Part shown: positions 12,032-25,300 of the stretch, piece by piece
Numbering within the stretch: position 1 is the stretch's first letter
Layout of the letters: the number at the start of each line of letters is the position of its first letter
Source: Microcebus murinus
Lineage: Eukaryota; Chordata; Mammalia; Primates; Cheirogaleidae
DNA length: 64,000 nucleotides
Reading direction: 5' to 3'
Assembly: GCF_040939455.1 (NCBI RefSeq)
Contig: NC_134112.1
Location: forward strand, 69,066,001 to 69,130,000
Translations under genes and position numbers: made by a program
The notes under the pieces: generated by a model
Databases searched by the model: none
Seen by the model: the letters and a program-made list of their open reading frames with translations, nothing else
What the model was told of the DNA's origin: nothing

Positions 12032-12875
12032 TTATATAGAATACTACTGGTACATTTGTCATCAGTATGTCATATCAACTGATAACTTAGTAGGTATCTT
12101 ATACATTAAATGTAAATACCTGGCAATAATGTCTTAAAAAAGGAAAAAAAAAAACTATATTGTATCTCTATTAAGTATTTGTCGTAGAATAATGGTTGAA
12201 AGGTAAATCAAAAATATTGCTGCTTTATACTCCAAATAAAACTATAATTCAATCCAAATTCAGTTGCTTCTACTTCATTTTCTTAAATTTTATCAAATCT
12301 GTATACTAAATATTTTACTTTAAGTTTCATAAAATGTATTTTTCTCCTCTATTGTCATGAAAGTATGATAAAGTAATATTAGTTTTCTACAATGTCACAA
12401 TATAACATTTAAAATCTGGGCTCATTAAGACAGAAATTATATTCTATGTTATATTATCTTACAATGTGTAATAAATGGTAATGGCACAGATGGGAGAATC
12501 TGTACAAGTGTTTTTAATACCTTTGCCTTCATTGTTAGGGAGGTACTTGAAATTAATGTCATAATCAGATGTATCAAATAGCAATATGGTAAAATTTTTT
12601 TGAAAAAAGTTGATTAAATTGTTTCACTGTAGCACTACATTGTTCTAATATCGGGTGTAGGAAGATACTGTATGATATGCACTAATTAGATGTGAGCTGT
12701 TATTTCCATGTCTGAACTGGATAAAATGTCAAATAACTGAGTCAGAAGGGATATATTTGCTGCACTTTGGGCATCAGGATCTTTACACTGTGCCCACTTC
12801 TGCCTTGTTGTGTAAATCTACTGAGTGATTAATCCATAGGCAGTGTGGATAGCATAGACCAGCAGTATAAATTCC
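12032..12875. other. AT-rich unique sequence
   Basis: No gene or confident repeat recognised. The patch around 12415-12490 ('ctgggctcattaagacagaaattatattct...') weakly resembles an L2 3' end but is too diverged to call. Confidence 0.5.
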
Positions 12876-13206
12876 TGTATTAGTTTGCTAGGACTATTCT
12901 AACAGTCTAACAATTGTGCACAGACAATTGTAGCAGTCCTAGAAAACTAACATACTGTGTGGCTTAAGCAACAGAATGTATTTTGTCACAGTTCTGGAGG
13001 CTAGAAGTCCGAGATTAAGGTGTTGCCAGGGTTGGCTCCTTCTGAGTGCTGGGAGGGAAGTGTTTGTTGTCCCAGATTTTCTCCTTCACTTGTAGTGTAT
13101 CTGTCTTCACATAGTCTTCCCTATTATGTATGTGTCTGTGTCTGAATGGCATCTCCTTTTAAGGACAGAGACATATTGGATAATGGCCCACCCTAATGCC
13201 CTCATT
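12876..13206 (-). mobile_element. MLT1 LTR (ERVL-MaLR), first segment
   Basis: Antisense solitary LTR of the MLT1 group: 'tgtattagtttgctagga', 'gtgtggcttaagcaacagaa', 'gtcacagttctggaggctagaagtcc', 'gtcttcacatagtcttccct', 'ggcccaccctaatgccctcattt'. It is interrupted by an L1 fragment at about 13207 and continues at 13771 and 15461. The 5-bp flanks attcc (12871-12875) and attgc (15567-15571) fit an old ERVL target duplication with one change. It carries an internal quasi-palindrome absent from the consensus I remember. No retroviral genes are present. Confidence 0.85.
12880..12950. repeat. Quasi-palindrome created inside the MLT1 LTR
   Basis: ttagtttgctaggact at 12880-12895 has its reverse complement at 12935-12950 (agtcctagaaaactaa), 15 of 16 positions pairing. 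The intervening segment contains acaattgt twice (12910-12917 and 12924-12931). The extra inverted copy interrupts the expected LTR order between 'ggactattctaac' and 'catactgtgtggctt'. Confidence 0.8.
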
Positions 13207-13770
13207 TTTTAAAATTTTATTTCAGAATATTATGGGAGTTGGCCGGGCGCTGTGGCTCACGCCTGTAATCCTAGCTCTTGGGAGGCCGAGGCGGGCGGAT
13301 TGCTCAAGGTTAGGAGTTCAAAACCAGCCTGAGCAAGAGCGAGACCCCGTCTCTACTATAAATAGAAAGAAATTAATTGGCCAACTGATATATATATAAA
13401 AAATTAGCCGGGCATGGTGGCGCATGCCTGTAGTCCCAGCTACTCGGGAGGCTGAGGCAGAAGGATCACTCAAGCCCAGGAGTTTGAGGTTGCTGTGAGC
13501 TAGGCTGACGCCACGGCACTCACTCTACCCTGGACAACAAAGTGAGACTCTGTCGCAAAAAAAAAAAAAAAAAAAAAAAAAAAGAATATTATGGGAGTAC
13601 ACACATTTTGGTTACATCATTTGCTTTTATACAGTTTCAAAGTTTTAAGTGTGCCCTTCACCCAGATAGTGTGCATTGTACCCATTAGTTGTGAATTTAC
13701 CCATCCCTTTATCCCCTTCCAGCTACTTGATTTCTGTTGAGTTTTACTTCCATATGTGCATGTAAGTGTT
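13207..13770 (-). mobile_element. L1 LINE 3' UTR fragment inserted in MLT1 (itself split by Alu)
   Basis: Antisense L1 3' end: a T-rich start 'tttttaaaattttatttcagaatattatggg', then after the Alu 'gtacacacattttggttacatcat', 'cacccagatagtgtgcattgtacccattagttg', 'ccatatgtgcatgtaagtgtt'. This is the usual reversed L1 3' UTR order. It is flanked by the MLT1 word ctcatttt at 13201-13208 and 13774-13781, consistent with a target-site duplication. It contains the Alu at 13241-13582. Confidence 0.75.
13241..13582 (+). mobile_element. Alu SINE, lemur-type dimer, inserted in L1
   Basis: Full-length sense Alu: 'ggccgggcgctgtggctcac', A-box and B-box regions of the left monomer, the lemur-type linker 'aaattaattggccaac', a right monomer with 'gctgacgccacggcactcac', and an A-tail of about 25. 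Target-site duplication agaatattatgggagt is exact at 13224-13239 and 13583-13598. The CpG content and perfect duplication make it one of the youngest insertions here. The open frame across it is not a gene. Confidence 0.97.
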
Positions 13771-13812
13771 GATCTCATTTTAACTTCATTATCCTTATAA
13801 AGATCCTGTCTC
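13771..13812 (-). mobile_element. MLT1 LTR, middle segment
   Basis: About 40 bases of the LTR stranded between two L1 insertions: 'ctcattttaacttcattatccttataaagatcctgtctc', matching the MLT1 block that follows 'caccctaatgacctcatttt...'. It joins 13206 on the left and 15461 on the right when both L1 insertions are removed. Confidence 0.8.
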
Positions 13813-14612
13813 TATTTTTTGATAGGGTTGTTTAATTTTTTTCTTGCTGATTTTCCTGAGTTCTAAATAGATTCTAGTTATCAGCCCTTTATCAGATGTG
13901 TAGCTTGGAAAAATTTTCTCCCATTCTGTGGGTTGTCTGTTTGCTCTCTTGACAGTCTTTGGCTGTGCAGAAGCTTTTTAATTTGATCAGGTCCCATTTG
14001 TTTATTTTTGTTGCTGTTGTGATTGCCTTTGGGGTCTTCTTCATAAATTCTTTGCCTAGGCCAATATCTAGAAGAATATTTCCAACATTTTTCTCTAGAA
14101 TTCTAACAGTTTCACACCTAAGGTTCAAGTCTGTTACCCAGCGTGAGTTGATTTTTGTGAGAGGTGAAAGGTGTGGATCCTGTTTCAGTCTTCTACATGT
14201 GGCTATCCAGTTTTCTCAGCACCATTTTTTGAATAAGGATTCTTTTCCCCAGTGTATGTTCTTGTCTGCTTTGTTGAAGAGTAGTTGGCTATATGAGGAT
14301 GGTTTTATATCTGGGTTCTCTGTTCTGTTCCACTGGTCAATGTCCCTATGCTTGTGCCAGTAAAAAGCTGTGACTATAGCCTTGTAGTATAGTTTGAAAT
14401 CTGATAAATTGATGCCTCCTATTTTGTTTTTATTGCCTAGGATTGATTTTGCTATACAGGGTCTTCTCTGGTTCCATATGAAGCATAAAATTATTTTTTC
14501 TATATCTGTGAAAAATGATTATGGTATTTTGATAGGGATTGCGTTGACTCTGTAGGTCACTTTGGGTAGTATAGACATTTTAACAATGTTGATTCTGCCC
14601 ACCTATGAACAT
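13813..14612 (-). mobile_element. L1 LINE, inverted 5' portion (twin priming)
   Basis: Antisense ORF2 sequence; the minus-strand frame at 13892-14128 reads [14 protein letters not shown], then [20 protein letters not shown] and [12 protein letters not shown], typical of the L1 ORF2p region downstream of the reverse transcriptase. Orientation switches at about 14613 to the sense strand, and the two parts are adjacent in L1 order: the inverted part ends in the 'aacaaccctatcaaaaa' region, and the sense part resumes at 'atatgaatagaaacttctcaaaagaag', about 10 bases further on in a normal L1. That is the signature of twin-primed reverse transcription. Confidence 0.92.
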
Positions 14613-15460
14613 GATATGAATAGAAACTTCTCAAAAGAAGACAGAATAATGGCCAACAAACATGAAAAAATGTTCAACATCTCTAATCATCAGGGAAATG
14701 CAAATCAAAACCACAATGAGATATCACTTAACTCCAGTGAGAATGGCCATTATCAAAATTCTCCAAACAACAAATGCTGGCGTGGATGTGGAGAGAGAGG
14801 AACACTCCTACACTGCTGGTGGGACTGCAAACTAGTTCAACCTCTGTGAAAATCAATATGGAGATACATCAAAGTGATACAAGTAGATCTGCCATTTGAT
14901 CCAGCAATCCCACTACTGGGCATCTACCCAAAAGATCAAAAGTCACTTTGTGAAAACGACACATGCACTCGAATGTGTATAGCAGCACAATTCACAATTG
15001 CAAAGCTGTGGAAACAACCCAAGAGCCCATCAATTCATGAGTGGATTAATAAAATGTGGTATATATATACCATGGAATACTACTCAGCTTTAAGAAACAA
15101 TGGTGATATAGCACCTCTTTTATATTCCTGGATACAGCTGGAACCCATTCTACTAAGCGAAGTATCTCAAGAACGGAAAAACCAGTACCACATGTACTCA
15201 CCAGCAAATTGGTATTAACGGATCAACACCCAAGTGGACATATAGGGGTAACGTTTATTGGGTGTCGGGAAGGTGGGAGGGGAGAAGAAGGGATGGGTGT
15301 ATACAACCACAACGAGTAAGATGTGCAACGTTTGGGCGATAGACACACTTGAAGCTCTTACTCGAGGGGAGAGGGGAGCATGGGCAGTATATGTAACCTT
15401 AACACTTGTACCCCCATAATATGCTAAAATAAAATAAAAATAAATAACTAAAAAAAAAAA
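14613..15460 (+). mobile_element. L1 LINE, direct 3' portion, lemur-type, with poly-A
   Basis: Sense half of the twin-primed L1. The ORF2p C-terminal region is clear: [20 protein letters not shown] at 14776-14835, a stop in place of the usual Trp just after, then FDPAIPLLGIYPKDQKS, CIAAQFTIAKLWKQP and WYIYTMEYYSALR in 14874-15218. The 3' UTR has a G-rich part (15263-15300) and ends 'acccccataatatgctaaaataaaat' plus an A-tail to 15460. The target duplication atcctgtctc is present at 13803-13812 and again at 15460-15469. The in-frame stop and the truncation make it inactive. Confidence 0.95.
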
Positions 15461-15566
15461 TCCTGTCTCCAAATACATACAATCTTAGTCTGAGCTGCTG
15501 AGAGCTAGGACTTCAACATATGAATTTTTTTTTTTGGCAGGGGAGGACACAATTTAGCCCATAAAA
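15461..15566 (-). mobile_element. MLT1 LTR, last segment
   Basis: The LTR resumes with 'tcctgtctccaaatacatac' and ends 'ggacttcaacatatgaattt...ggacacaatttagcccata', the reverse of the MLT1 5' end (TG(T)TATGGGCTGAATTGTGTCC). A T-run at 15527-15535 is an internal expansion of the usual G/T stretch. Confidence 0.85.
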
Positions 15567-16895
15567 ATTGCCCTTAGAATTAGAATAATTCTAATAGTTC
15601 CAAATTTATATTTACAATGTCCTTGACAAGGTATAGATTTTCAAACTGGAAGTCGCAAAGTCTGACTTAAATACCCAGGAAATATATTCTTGAATCCTTC
15701 ATCTCACTAGATACTGGGACAGAAGAGGCTTTGTTACTGTATCTACAATGAGGTGAGGTTTTGGAGAAGTAACTAATCCCCTATCGCATGGGCTAAGATT
15801 TCTTCATAGACTCCACATCAACTTCTCACCAGTTGTCCATTAGACAGTCCTTTAGCCCCACAAAAATCCTTCAGACCTTGTCCTATCCTGATATGGATAT
15901 CATGGAATATGATATGGAAATCATATATCACTGTTTTCAATGCCAAAGACAAGGCATTCTTGTCAAGATTGCTATTTAAAGTCTTATTTTCTCACTCATC
16001 TCCTCCAGGGATCTCTTTTGGAAACTTTTCCTCAGATATCCCTTCTCCCATTGCCATTTGTCCATCTGTATAGGAGCCTTTTCTTTATCAGAGCTCTATC
16101 ACAGAGTTGGAAGACAGGTTTGGTGTCATCTGAGTTCCCCAAGCCAGATCTCACTTGTCTTAACCATCATTGAATGAAAGATGATATTCCCACACTTCCA
16201 AGCACAATTATGAACATGCTAGTGGCAATATTAACTCCTTTTCCATTATGAAAGAAGATTGGAATTCACATGAGAATTCACAATTGGAATTCACATGTTT
16301 CATTACGGAATGAAACAGCATTCAATGCACTCTAGTTTTTTTAAAAAATCATCTGAAAGCTTTCACACTTTCTCTAGTAATACTTTACTCTCTATAGACC
16401 TCATGGGTGGTCAGAATACCTCTGAAACTACCTTCTAAAGAGAGAACTCATTTTATAAAACCGACTCCTCCTTGGGATCTTCACCTGGACCACATTCTGC
16501 TCCTCTCTATTGCCATTTACTGATCTGCAGGTCACTTCATAGTCAGTGAATACACTGGTGCATACCTCACAGGCTTCTTCCCCACTCCATGTCTCACCAT
16601 CACATTTGGTGACTTTTGAGTTCATGGGTATAACCCATCTCATACAATAATAAGTTGGTGTCTTGATTAGTCCAGGTGGTCTTTATCTCTACTTTATCAA
16701 CACACTCCTGTTGTCACATGCTGAACTTAGTCATTGTCTGAAACAGCTCCACTCCCCAAATTTAAAAATTTAATATTCTAATTCTAACCATTACTGTTTC
16801 TAGTCAAATCTTTTACTGCCTTGCTTCCACTGGATATTCACTGGCCATGAATTTCACCCAGCTTTTATCGTTTTCTGTATTAACTTTGACTCCTA
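15567..16895. other. Unique sequence, no gene seen
   Basis: No gene recognised. At 16259-16297 the 14-mer ttggaattcacatg occurs twice, followed by a small perfect hairpin (tgtttcat, tacgga, atgaaaca) at 16296-16317. The part around 16680-16890 may be very old LINE sequence, but I cannot name it. Confidence 0.5.
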
Positions 16896-17443
16896 TGATG
16901 GTTAATATTATATGTCAACTTGACTGGGCTAAGGAGTACCCAGATAGCTGATAAAACATTATTTCTGTATATGTCGGTGAGGGTGTTTCTGAAAGATATT
17001 AGCTTTTGAATCAGACTGAGTAAAGAAGCTCAACACCAGTCTGGTTGGGCATCATCCAATCATCCAATTCACTGAGGAAATGAATAGAATGCAGAGGCAG
17101 AGAAAGGGGCAATATGCTTCCTGTTTGAACTGGGACACTTATCTTGTCCTTGGATATTGATGCTTCTGGTCCTTGGGCCTTTGGACTTGGACTGAGACTC
17201 ACACCCTCAGACTCCGGTCCTGGGTCAGGCAGACCTTTGGGCTCAGAATGAATTACACCTCTGGCTTTCCTGTTTCTTCAGCTTGCAGGTGGCAGATTGT
17301 GGGACTTCTCAGCCTCTATAATTATGTGAGCCAATTCCTATAATAAATCTCCTCATTATATATATAAAATAAAGCTCTTATGTGTATTTATATCTATATC
17401 TATCCTATTGATTTGTCTTCTCTGGAGAGTCCTGACTAATACA
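16896..17443 (+). mobile_element. MLT2-type ERVL solitary LTR
   Basis: Starts 'tgatggttaatattatatgtcaacttgactgggct' and ends '...ttctctggagagtcctgactaatac', matching the ERVL LTR (MLT2-like) frame. Other hallmarks: 'gtgagggtgtttctgaaagatat' (about 16977), 'agcctctataattatgtgagccaattcct' and the AATAAA signal at 17342-17347, followed by a TA-rich stretch. Length about 548 bp, near full length. No internal viral sequence adjoins it. A clean 5-bp target duplication was not seen. Confidence 0.8.
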
Positions 17444-18928
17444 ACTCTCTTTCTCATTCATGCTTCTGCTACACCTGGTTGGCAGAATGCCAGTAGTTGT
17501 GTAGAGGTGCCCGGCAAGCCCATACTTTTTCCCCTTCCCTCACTTAGACTGTAAAGAGAAACAAATATATTTTTCTTATTTTAAAAACAAAGGTCTCTCT
17601 AGATCCTGTAGATGCCATCTCCATTCTCTATAATTCCCTTAAAATCTAAATTTCTAGATAACATGTTTCTTTCTCTCCCTCTATATTATATAAATCTGTC
17701 AAAAGAATTAATGTTCTCTGTGAATACCTGTTTTTAATCCATTAAAAGTTCTGAAATCACATATACATGAAAAATGTTGAAATGGCATTTGTGACGGTTT
17801 TTTTTTTGTTAAATAAAGGATATTGGAAAAGTTATATGTTGTGGACAGAGTATGTATAATCAGGACTTTGATATATACATTTAATGACAATTAAAATAAT
17901 TTTGATATTTGTAAAAAAATGAGTACCACTATTCCTTTTCTTGTCATTGTTTTCAATACTGAATTTTTGAAGGACTCAAAAATTTCACTCTTTGAGGAAA
18001 TCAGTAGGTCATCCATTTATAATTATTTTATAATATGTATCTGTAACTAATATTTTAAATGTGTTCTCTGATGTTAGAGTATTACAGTGGTTTTTAAAAA
18101 TACTCTTTTGTCATCAGATTCAGCCCCCCTCCTTCTAGGGTTTAAGGAAATAAAAATAATGGGCACTCTTTCAGAAACATGCCAAGCTACTAGGGAACTG
18201 AGCATCTAGCCTGACCTTTGGTGGGCTCCTCTGTGGAGTCAGCAAGTACCAGGTTAGTTTGGCCTCCATAGGTGGTTCAAATCTGGAATGAGATCAAACT
18301 TTCCTCTCACTTTGATTTATCTGTCCCATGGGGAGGCTGGGGCTACTTTGGGCTTTTAGGCTTGGAGGCTGTTCTATGAAGGTACCAGAATATCCTGTAA
18401 CCATATGTGTGGTGTTTACCTTTGTTCTGGAGGAACAGAAATAAAGAATTCATTTTTTGAAAAATAATACACTTAGGTCAGAAATCAAGTATAATAATTT
18501 CTCTGAAGACTTCTCCTGTTTTATGTGGCTCAGATGAGACTTTTTCAGAATGTAAGAAAGACCGAGTTTTGGACTTGTATTTCAGTGAACTAAATCACAG
18601 AGCTGATTCTTATAATTTATGATAAGTAGCAAGTCATTTATGTAGTTAAAGAAAATAACTAACCTTTGATTTTATATATCAGCTGGGAGACAAACCAGAC
18701 TTTGATTGTCTATATCGATCAAATGCTATAGCCCATTGAGGGTGATGGCCAAGACTAGCTGGAGAAAGGAATGACTGGCATTCTTAAATCCATGGGAAAG
18801 GTACATCTTTTCCTTTAAAAATGCCCTTTACATTTGGTTCTCCTCGCGTTGTGGGTCCTCTGCTCTCTCATTTTGGCCATTAACTTTTCAATATGAATAA
18901 CCATTTTGTTTACATTTTAGGACTTCAG
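17444..18928. other. Unique sequence, no gene seen
   Basis: AT-rich with one more GC-balanced patch at about 18120-18430. No exon structure, RNA gene or confident repeat recognised. Confidence 0.5.
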
Positions 18929-18940
18929 ATGCCAGGATTT

Positions 18941-19735
18941 TGTAAAACTTGTATAAATTTATGGAGTACAAGTGCAATTTTGTTACATGCATAGATTGTA
19001 CAGTAGTCAAGTCAGGGCTTTTAGGCTACCCATCACCTGAATAATATACTTTGTACCCATTAAGTAATTTCTCACCATCCACCCTCCCCCATTCCCTCAT
19101 TCTTCCTAGTCTCCATTGTCGACATTCCACTCTTTATGTCCATGTGTACACATTATTTACCTCCCACTTATGAGTGAGAAAACATGATATTTGGATATTT
19201 GTCTTTCTTGTCTAGCTTGTTTTATTTAAGATAGTGATCTCCAGTTCCATCCATGTTGCTGCAGAAGATATGGTTTCATTCCTTTTTATCACTGAATAGT
19301 ATTCCATTGTGTATATATACCACAATTTCTTTATCCACTCATCCCATGATGTATACTTAGGTTGTTGCCATATCTTTGATATTGCAAATAGTGTTGCAAT
19401 AAATATATGAGTGTAGGTATCTTTTTGATATATTGATTTATTTTCCTTTGGGTAGTTACCCAAAGGAAACTGGTAACTGGTATTGCTGGATCAAATGGTA
19501 GTTATAGTTTTAGTTCTTTGAAAAATCTCCATACTGTTTTCCATAGAGGTTGTACTAATTTGCAGTTCCACCAACAGTGTATAAGTGTTCCCTTTTTTCC
19601 ACATCCTCACCAACATCTGTTATTTTTTCACTTTTTAATAATAACCATTCTGACTGGGGTAAGATGATATCTCACTGTGTTTTAATTTGCATGTCTCTAA
19701 TGATTAGTGATGTTGAACATTTTTTCATATACCCA
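18941..19735 (-). mobile_element. L1 LINE 3' end, 5'-truncated (L1M-type)
   Basis: Antisense L1 3' UTR and ORF2 C-terminus. The frame at 19212-19463 reads YQKDTYTHIFIATLFAISKI, then WDEWIKKLWYIYTMEYYSVI and ATWMELEITILNKTS. The 3' UTR block 'gtacccattaagtaatttctcaccatccaccctcccccattccc' is also reversed L1. The target duplication atgccaggattt occurs at 18929-18940 and 19736-19747. No poly-T survives at the left end ('tgtaaaacttgtataaatttatgg'), consistent with an old insertion. Confidence 0.93.
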
Positions 19736-19747
19736 ATGCCAGGATTT

Positions 19748-20995
19748 AAAGTGACAGTTAACTCTGTTCAAAGTACTTCATTTGATGAATTTCTAACTTT
19801 GTAAAAATCATTTTTAATTAGTTGTTCTTATTGTAGTTATTATCACCTTCATCACTATCATTACCTCAGTGCCTCCATTCAATTTTACAGGACTAAATGG
19901 TTTTCCTTCTTAAGAAGCCCCAAATTATAAAAAGTAGCTTTACTCTCTCATAATAATAAATATATAAGTAGGTAACTAACTAAATAAATAAATAAGATGT
20001 ATCTTCTGGTACTTGGAGTAACTTCCAGTTTCAGTTAAGTAACTTATTTTAGTCTTACCAGATACTTTGCATGTTGTTAATTTTGCATACCACACAGGCT
20101 GATATATGACTAATCTGGGAAATAATTTCATTAAATGACTAATCATCTTGCAAAGGCTATTCTTTTAATTCTGAGTCAAACCAGATGGTAAAGCAAGAAA
20201 GTGGCCTCTATGTGGCTAAACTTAAATTTACTCAATTAAGAAATTAAATGAGGACTCCAGGAAATAGCACCTTGAGGAAGTATTTCCAGGAAGTAACACC
20301 TACTCAGTTGGAGGGTAAGGAGTGATTGCTGGTTGCTATTAATGCAAGCATCATATGTATAAATATTGGCAAGTGTGAAAGCTTGGGTTCAAAATCAAGG
20401 AAAGCTTTGTGAGTACCACATGTTCTTGCAGATTTCTTTAACAGTGTCACAGAGAGTAATAGAGAAACATTTTTATCAGGTAAACTAATAAAACAGATGC
20501 ATCCTTCTAATATTTTCATCAAGGTTAAGTAATGATAATTATGATTCAAAACAAAGACATGACACTCCCTGGCTTTTATAGATGTAGACACTACTAAATT
20601 ATATTTCCTGGTTGAATGAGTACCCATATAGAAACATACAGAAATTCCATGTTAGTTATTCAAATATTTTCTGAGGCTTAGAGTCTTTTAATACTTATCT
20701 GTCTTATGTGGAGAAGGGGCAATTTTGAGCATATTTCAACTGTTTTCCAATCAAAGTTGAAAAGCACAATCACAGCTCTCAGAATGGTTTTGAAGAGATA
20801 CGGATGTATTATCTAGATTGTTGCTTTTTTCCTAATAACTTGATTAACTCTCTAAGTAAATATCATCAGATTTTTTCTTGGCCATTTGAAAACCCTAATG
20901 AAGCTGAAAGGATAGACTCTCTGTGGAACAATGGACAATGGAGAGGTTGCTTGGTGTGTACAATGTGTGTTGTTTCAGTGATGTACACACTGAAG
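19748..20995. other. AT-rich unique sequence
   Basis: No gene or confident repeat recognised. Short (TAAA)n-like slippage at 19965-19993 only. Confidence 0.5.
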
Positions 20996-21092
20996 GCTCT
21001 GACATTACCACAATGCAACCTATCAGGGTAACGAAATTTCACTTGTGACCCCATGGCTAATAAAAATAAATAAATAATAAATGGAAAAAATA
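20996..21092 (+). mobile_element. Very short L1 3' end (probable)
   Basis: 'acattaccacaatgcaacctatcagggtaacgaaatttcacttgtgacccca' followed by an A-rich tail resembles the last about 60 bases of a primate L1 ('...taacaaaacttcacttgtaccccta' plus tail). Left boundary and target duplication are not clear. The adjoining (CAAAA)n stretch at 21093-21111 may be part of the tail. Confidence 0.5.
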
Positions 21093-21111
21093 CAACAAAA
21101 CAAAACAAAAA

Positions 21112-23767
<2,656 letters not shown>

Positions 23768-23779
23768 CTGGGATTTCTA

Positions 23780-24709
23780 GTTCTTGCGAAAGTTTGAAAA
23801 GTAACTAGAATGGGCTATGTAATGTAAATGATGTTTCTAATTCATTGATTATTTCTTTTAGTTACAAAGATCTACTATAGGAAGAATGCCTAAAAATCAG
23901 CGTAAGCTCATAGTCAAAAACACTAAAAGGGAATCTGGCTAAAGAAAAGGTTCAAAATTAAAATTCCAATAAAATTGATAGGATGAAACTATGATGACGA
24001 AGAAAGAGGGATGGAATGTAACAAACATACAAAAAAAAAGATAAAAAATACAATGAATTTAAAGTAAAAGGCTAATATAATATTGAGATCCATAATCATG
24101 AGAAAGTTGTCAGGGATGGTGAATGTAAGATTTATGTAAGGCTTACAAAAAAAGGCAAAGAAAATACTATATATAAGCCGGTCTTTTTGAGCTGTATTCA
24201 AATCAAAAGAACAATATGTAACTTCAATGCTTAGGACAATGGTGTGACGTTAACAGATTATGCTAACAAAGTAGAACTCAAGTTCTACATTACTTTTTCT
24301 CTGTCAAGGAGAGTGAGCTGCAATGGGTAGAGAAAAACATGTTTCAGAGGAATTTTAAACCAAGTGAATGACGATGGGAGAACATTTAGCTACTTTGATA
24401 TCCAGGCTTGTACAGAATGCAGTACTGAAACAACTTATGGTTATCCCAGAACAAAAGTGAGTGGTACTTAAGTTACCAAAACAAGGATAATTTATACATT
24501 GGAGATGAGCCCAAGAGGCATATTTTTAATAGTAGAGAAGCTGGATAGTTAGCAGAACTTCCATATTGGTCTGGTCATTTTGATAATTAAACAGAATGTT
24601 TGTAAGCTTTCAGAAGTAGTATTATTAATAGGAACCAAAATGTTTTTCACTAAGAATATGCTATGCAAAGTCAAACTTGTCTTTTTTTAATACAGTGCTT
24701 AGTGAATGC
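23780..24709. other. AT-rich unique sequence
   Basis: No gene recognised. It may contain further degraded L3/CR1 sequence upstream of the fragment at 24710, but similarity is too weak to mark. Confidence 0.45.
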
Positions 24710-25050
24710 TGAAGATATAATTAATCCTGATTATAGCAAGCTTTTTGACAAAATCTTTGAAAATATTTGTGTAGAGAAATTAGAGAAAAAGAGACTATAG
24801 AATTAAGTGGAGCATAGCTACTTGGATGAGAATACTCAAAGAGTACTTGTTAATGGGTGGATGAAAGCTAGAAGAGAGGTCCATGATTGATATGGCAGAG
24901 ACCCTATCATTTTCAACATGTATCAATGACTTTGGATAGGAAAAAAGTAGGAGACCTGACTATCAAATTTAAGGATGATACAAAGGTGGGTGGAATAGTT
25001 AATATAATTCTTATTCAAATAGATCTCAATGGGATAATAGATCAAAACAA
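24710..25050 (+). mobile_element. L3/CR1-type LINE, reverse transcriptase fragment
   Basis: A decayed sense fragment. Hallmarks in order: 'atagcaagctttttgacaaaatctttgaaaatat' (24733-24766), 'agtacttgttaatgggtggatgaaagctagaagagaggtccatg' (24842-24885), 'catttt caacatgtatcaatgactttggata' (24909-24939) and 'tatcaaatttaaggatgatacaaaggtgggtggaatag' (24961-24998). This is the order of the CR1/L3 RT region around the FNIFINDLD-like block followed by the 'KFADDTKLGG'-like block. Many stops and frameshifts. Very old. Confidence 0.65.
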
Positions 25051-25074
25051 AGAAAGTAAAATTTAATAGGTATT

Positions 25075-25300
25075 CATCCGTTTTTCTTCTATTCAATGTT
25101 CATTTATTAAGCACCTTTTATATGTAAAGCAGTTGGCTTATTCCTAAAGAGGCAAGGATGAATAAGATATATTCCTACTTTAGAAGCATGAAGAGAAAAC
25201 ATTTTAACAAATAATTGCAATTAAAGATAAGCCCTACTATACTGTATATCCACCAAGTTGTTATGGAAGCTCAGGGATGTGAATAAGTAATACATTTAGT
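25075..25300 (-). mobile_element. L2 LINE 3' fragment
   Basis: Reversed L2 3' end: 'ttctattcaatgttcatttattaagcaccttttatatgtaaagca', then 'aaggatgaataagatatattcctactttagaagc' and 'ttaacaaataattgcaat', matching the order of the inverted L2 tail. Diverged. Confidence 0.65.

Noticed and set aside
13959..14363. 134-residue plus-strand open frame
   Set aside because: It is antisense to L1 ORF2 within the inverted half of the twin-primed L1; the real coding remnant is on the minus strand.
14874..15218. 114-residue open frame that matches L1 ORF2p C-terminus
   Set aside because: Genuine ORF2 remnant but with a stop just upstream, a 5' inversion and no promoter; not a gene, recorded under the L1 entry.
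24870..25000. Active reverse transcriptase domain
   Set aside because: Only decayed L3/CR1 words with stops and frameshifts; no intact catalytic motif.
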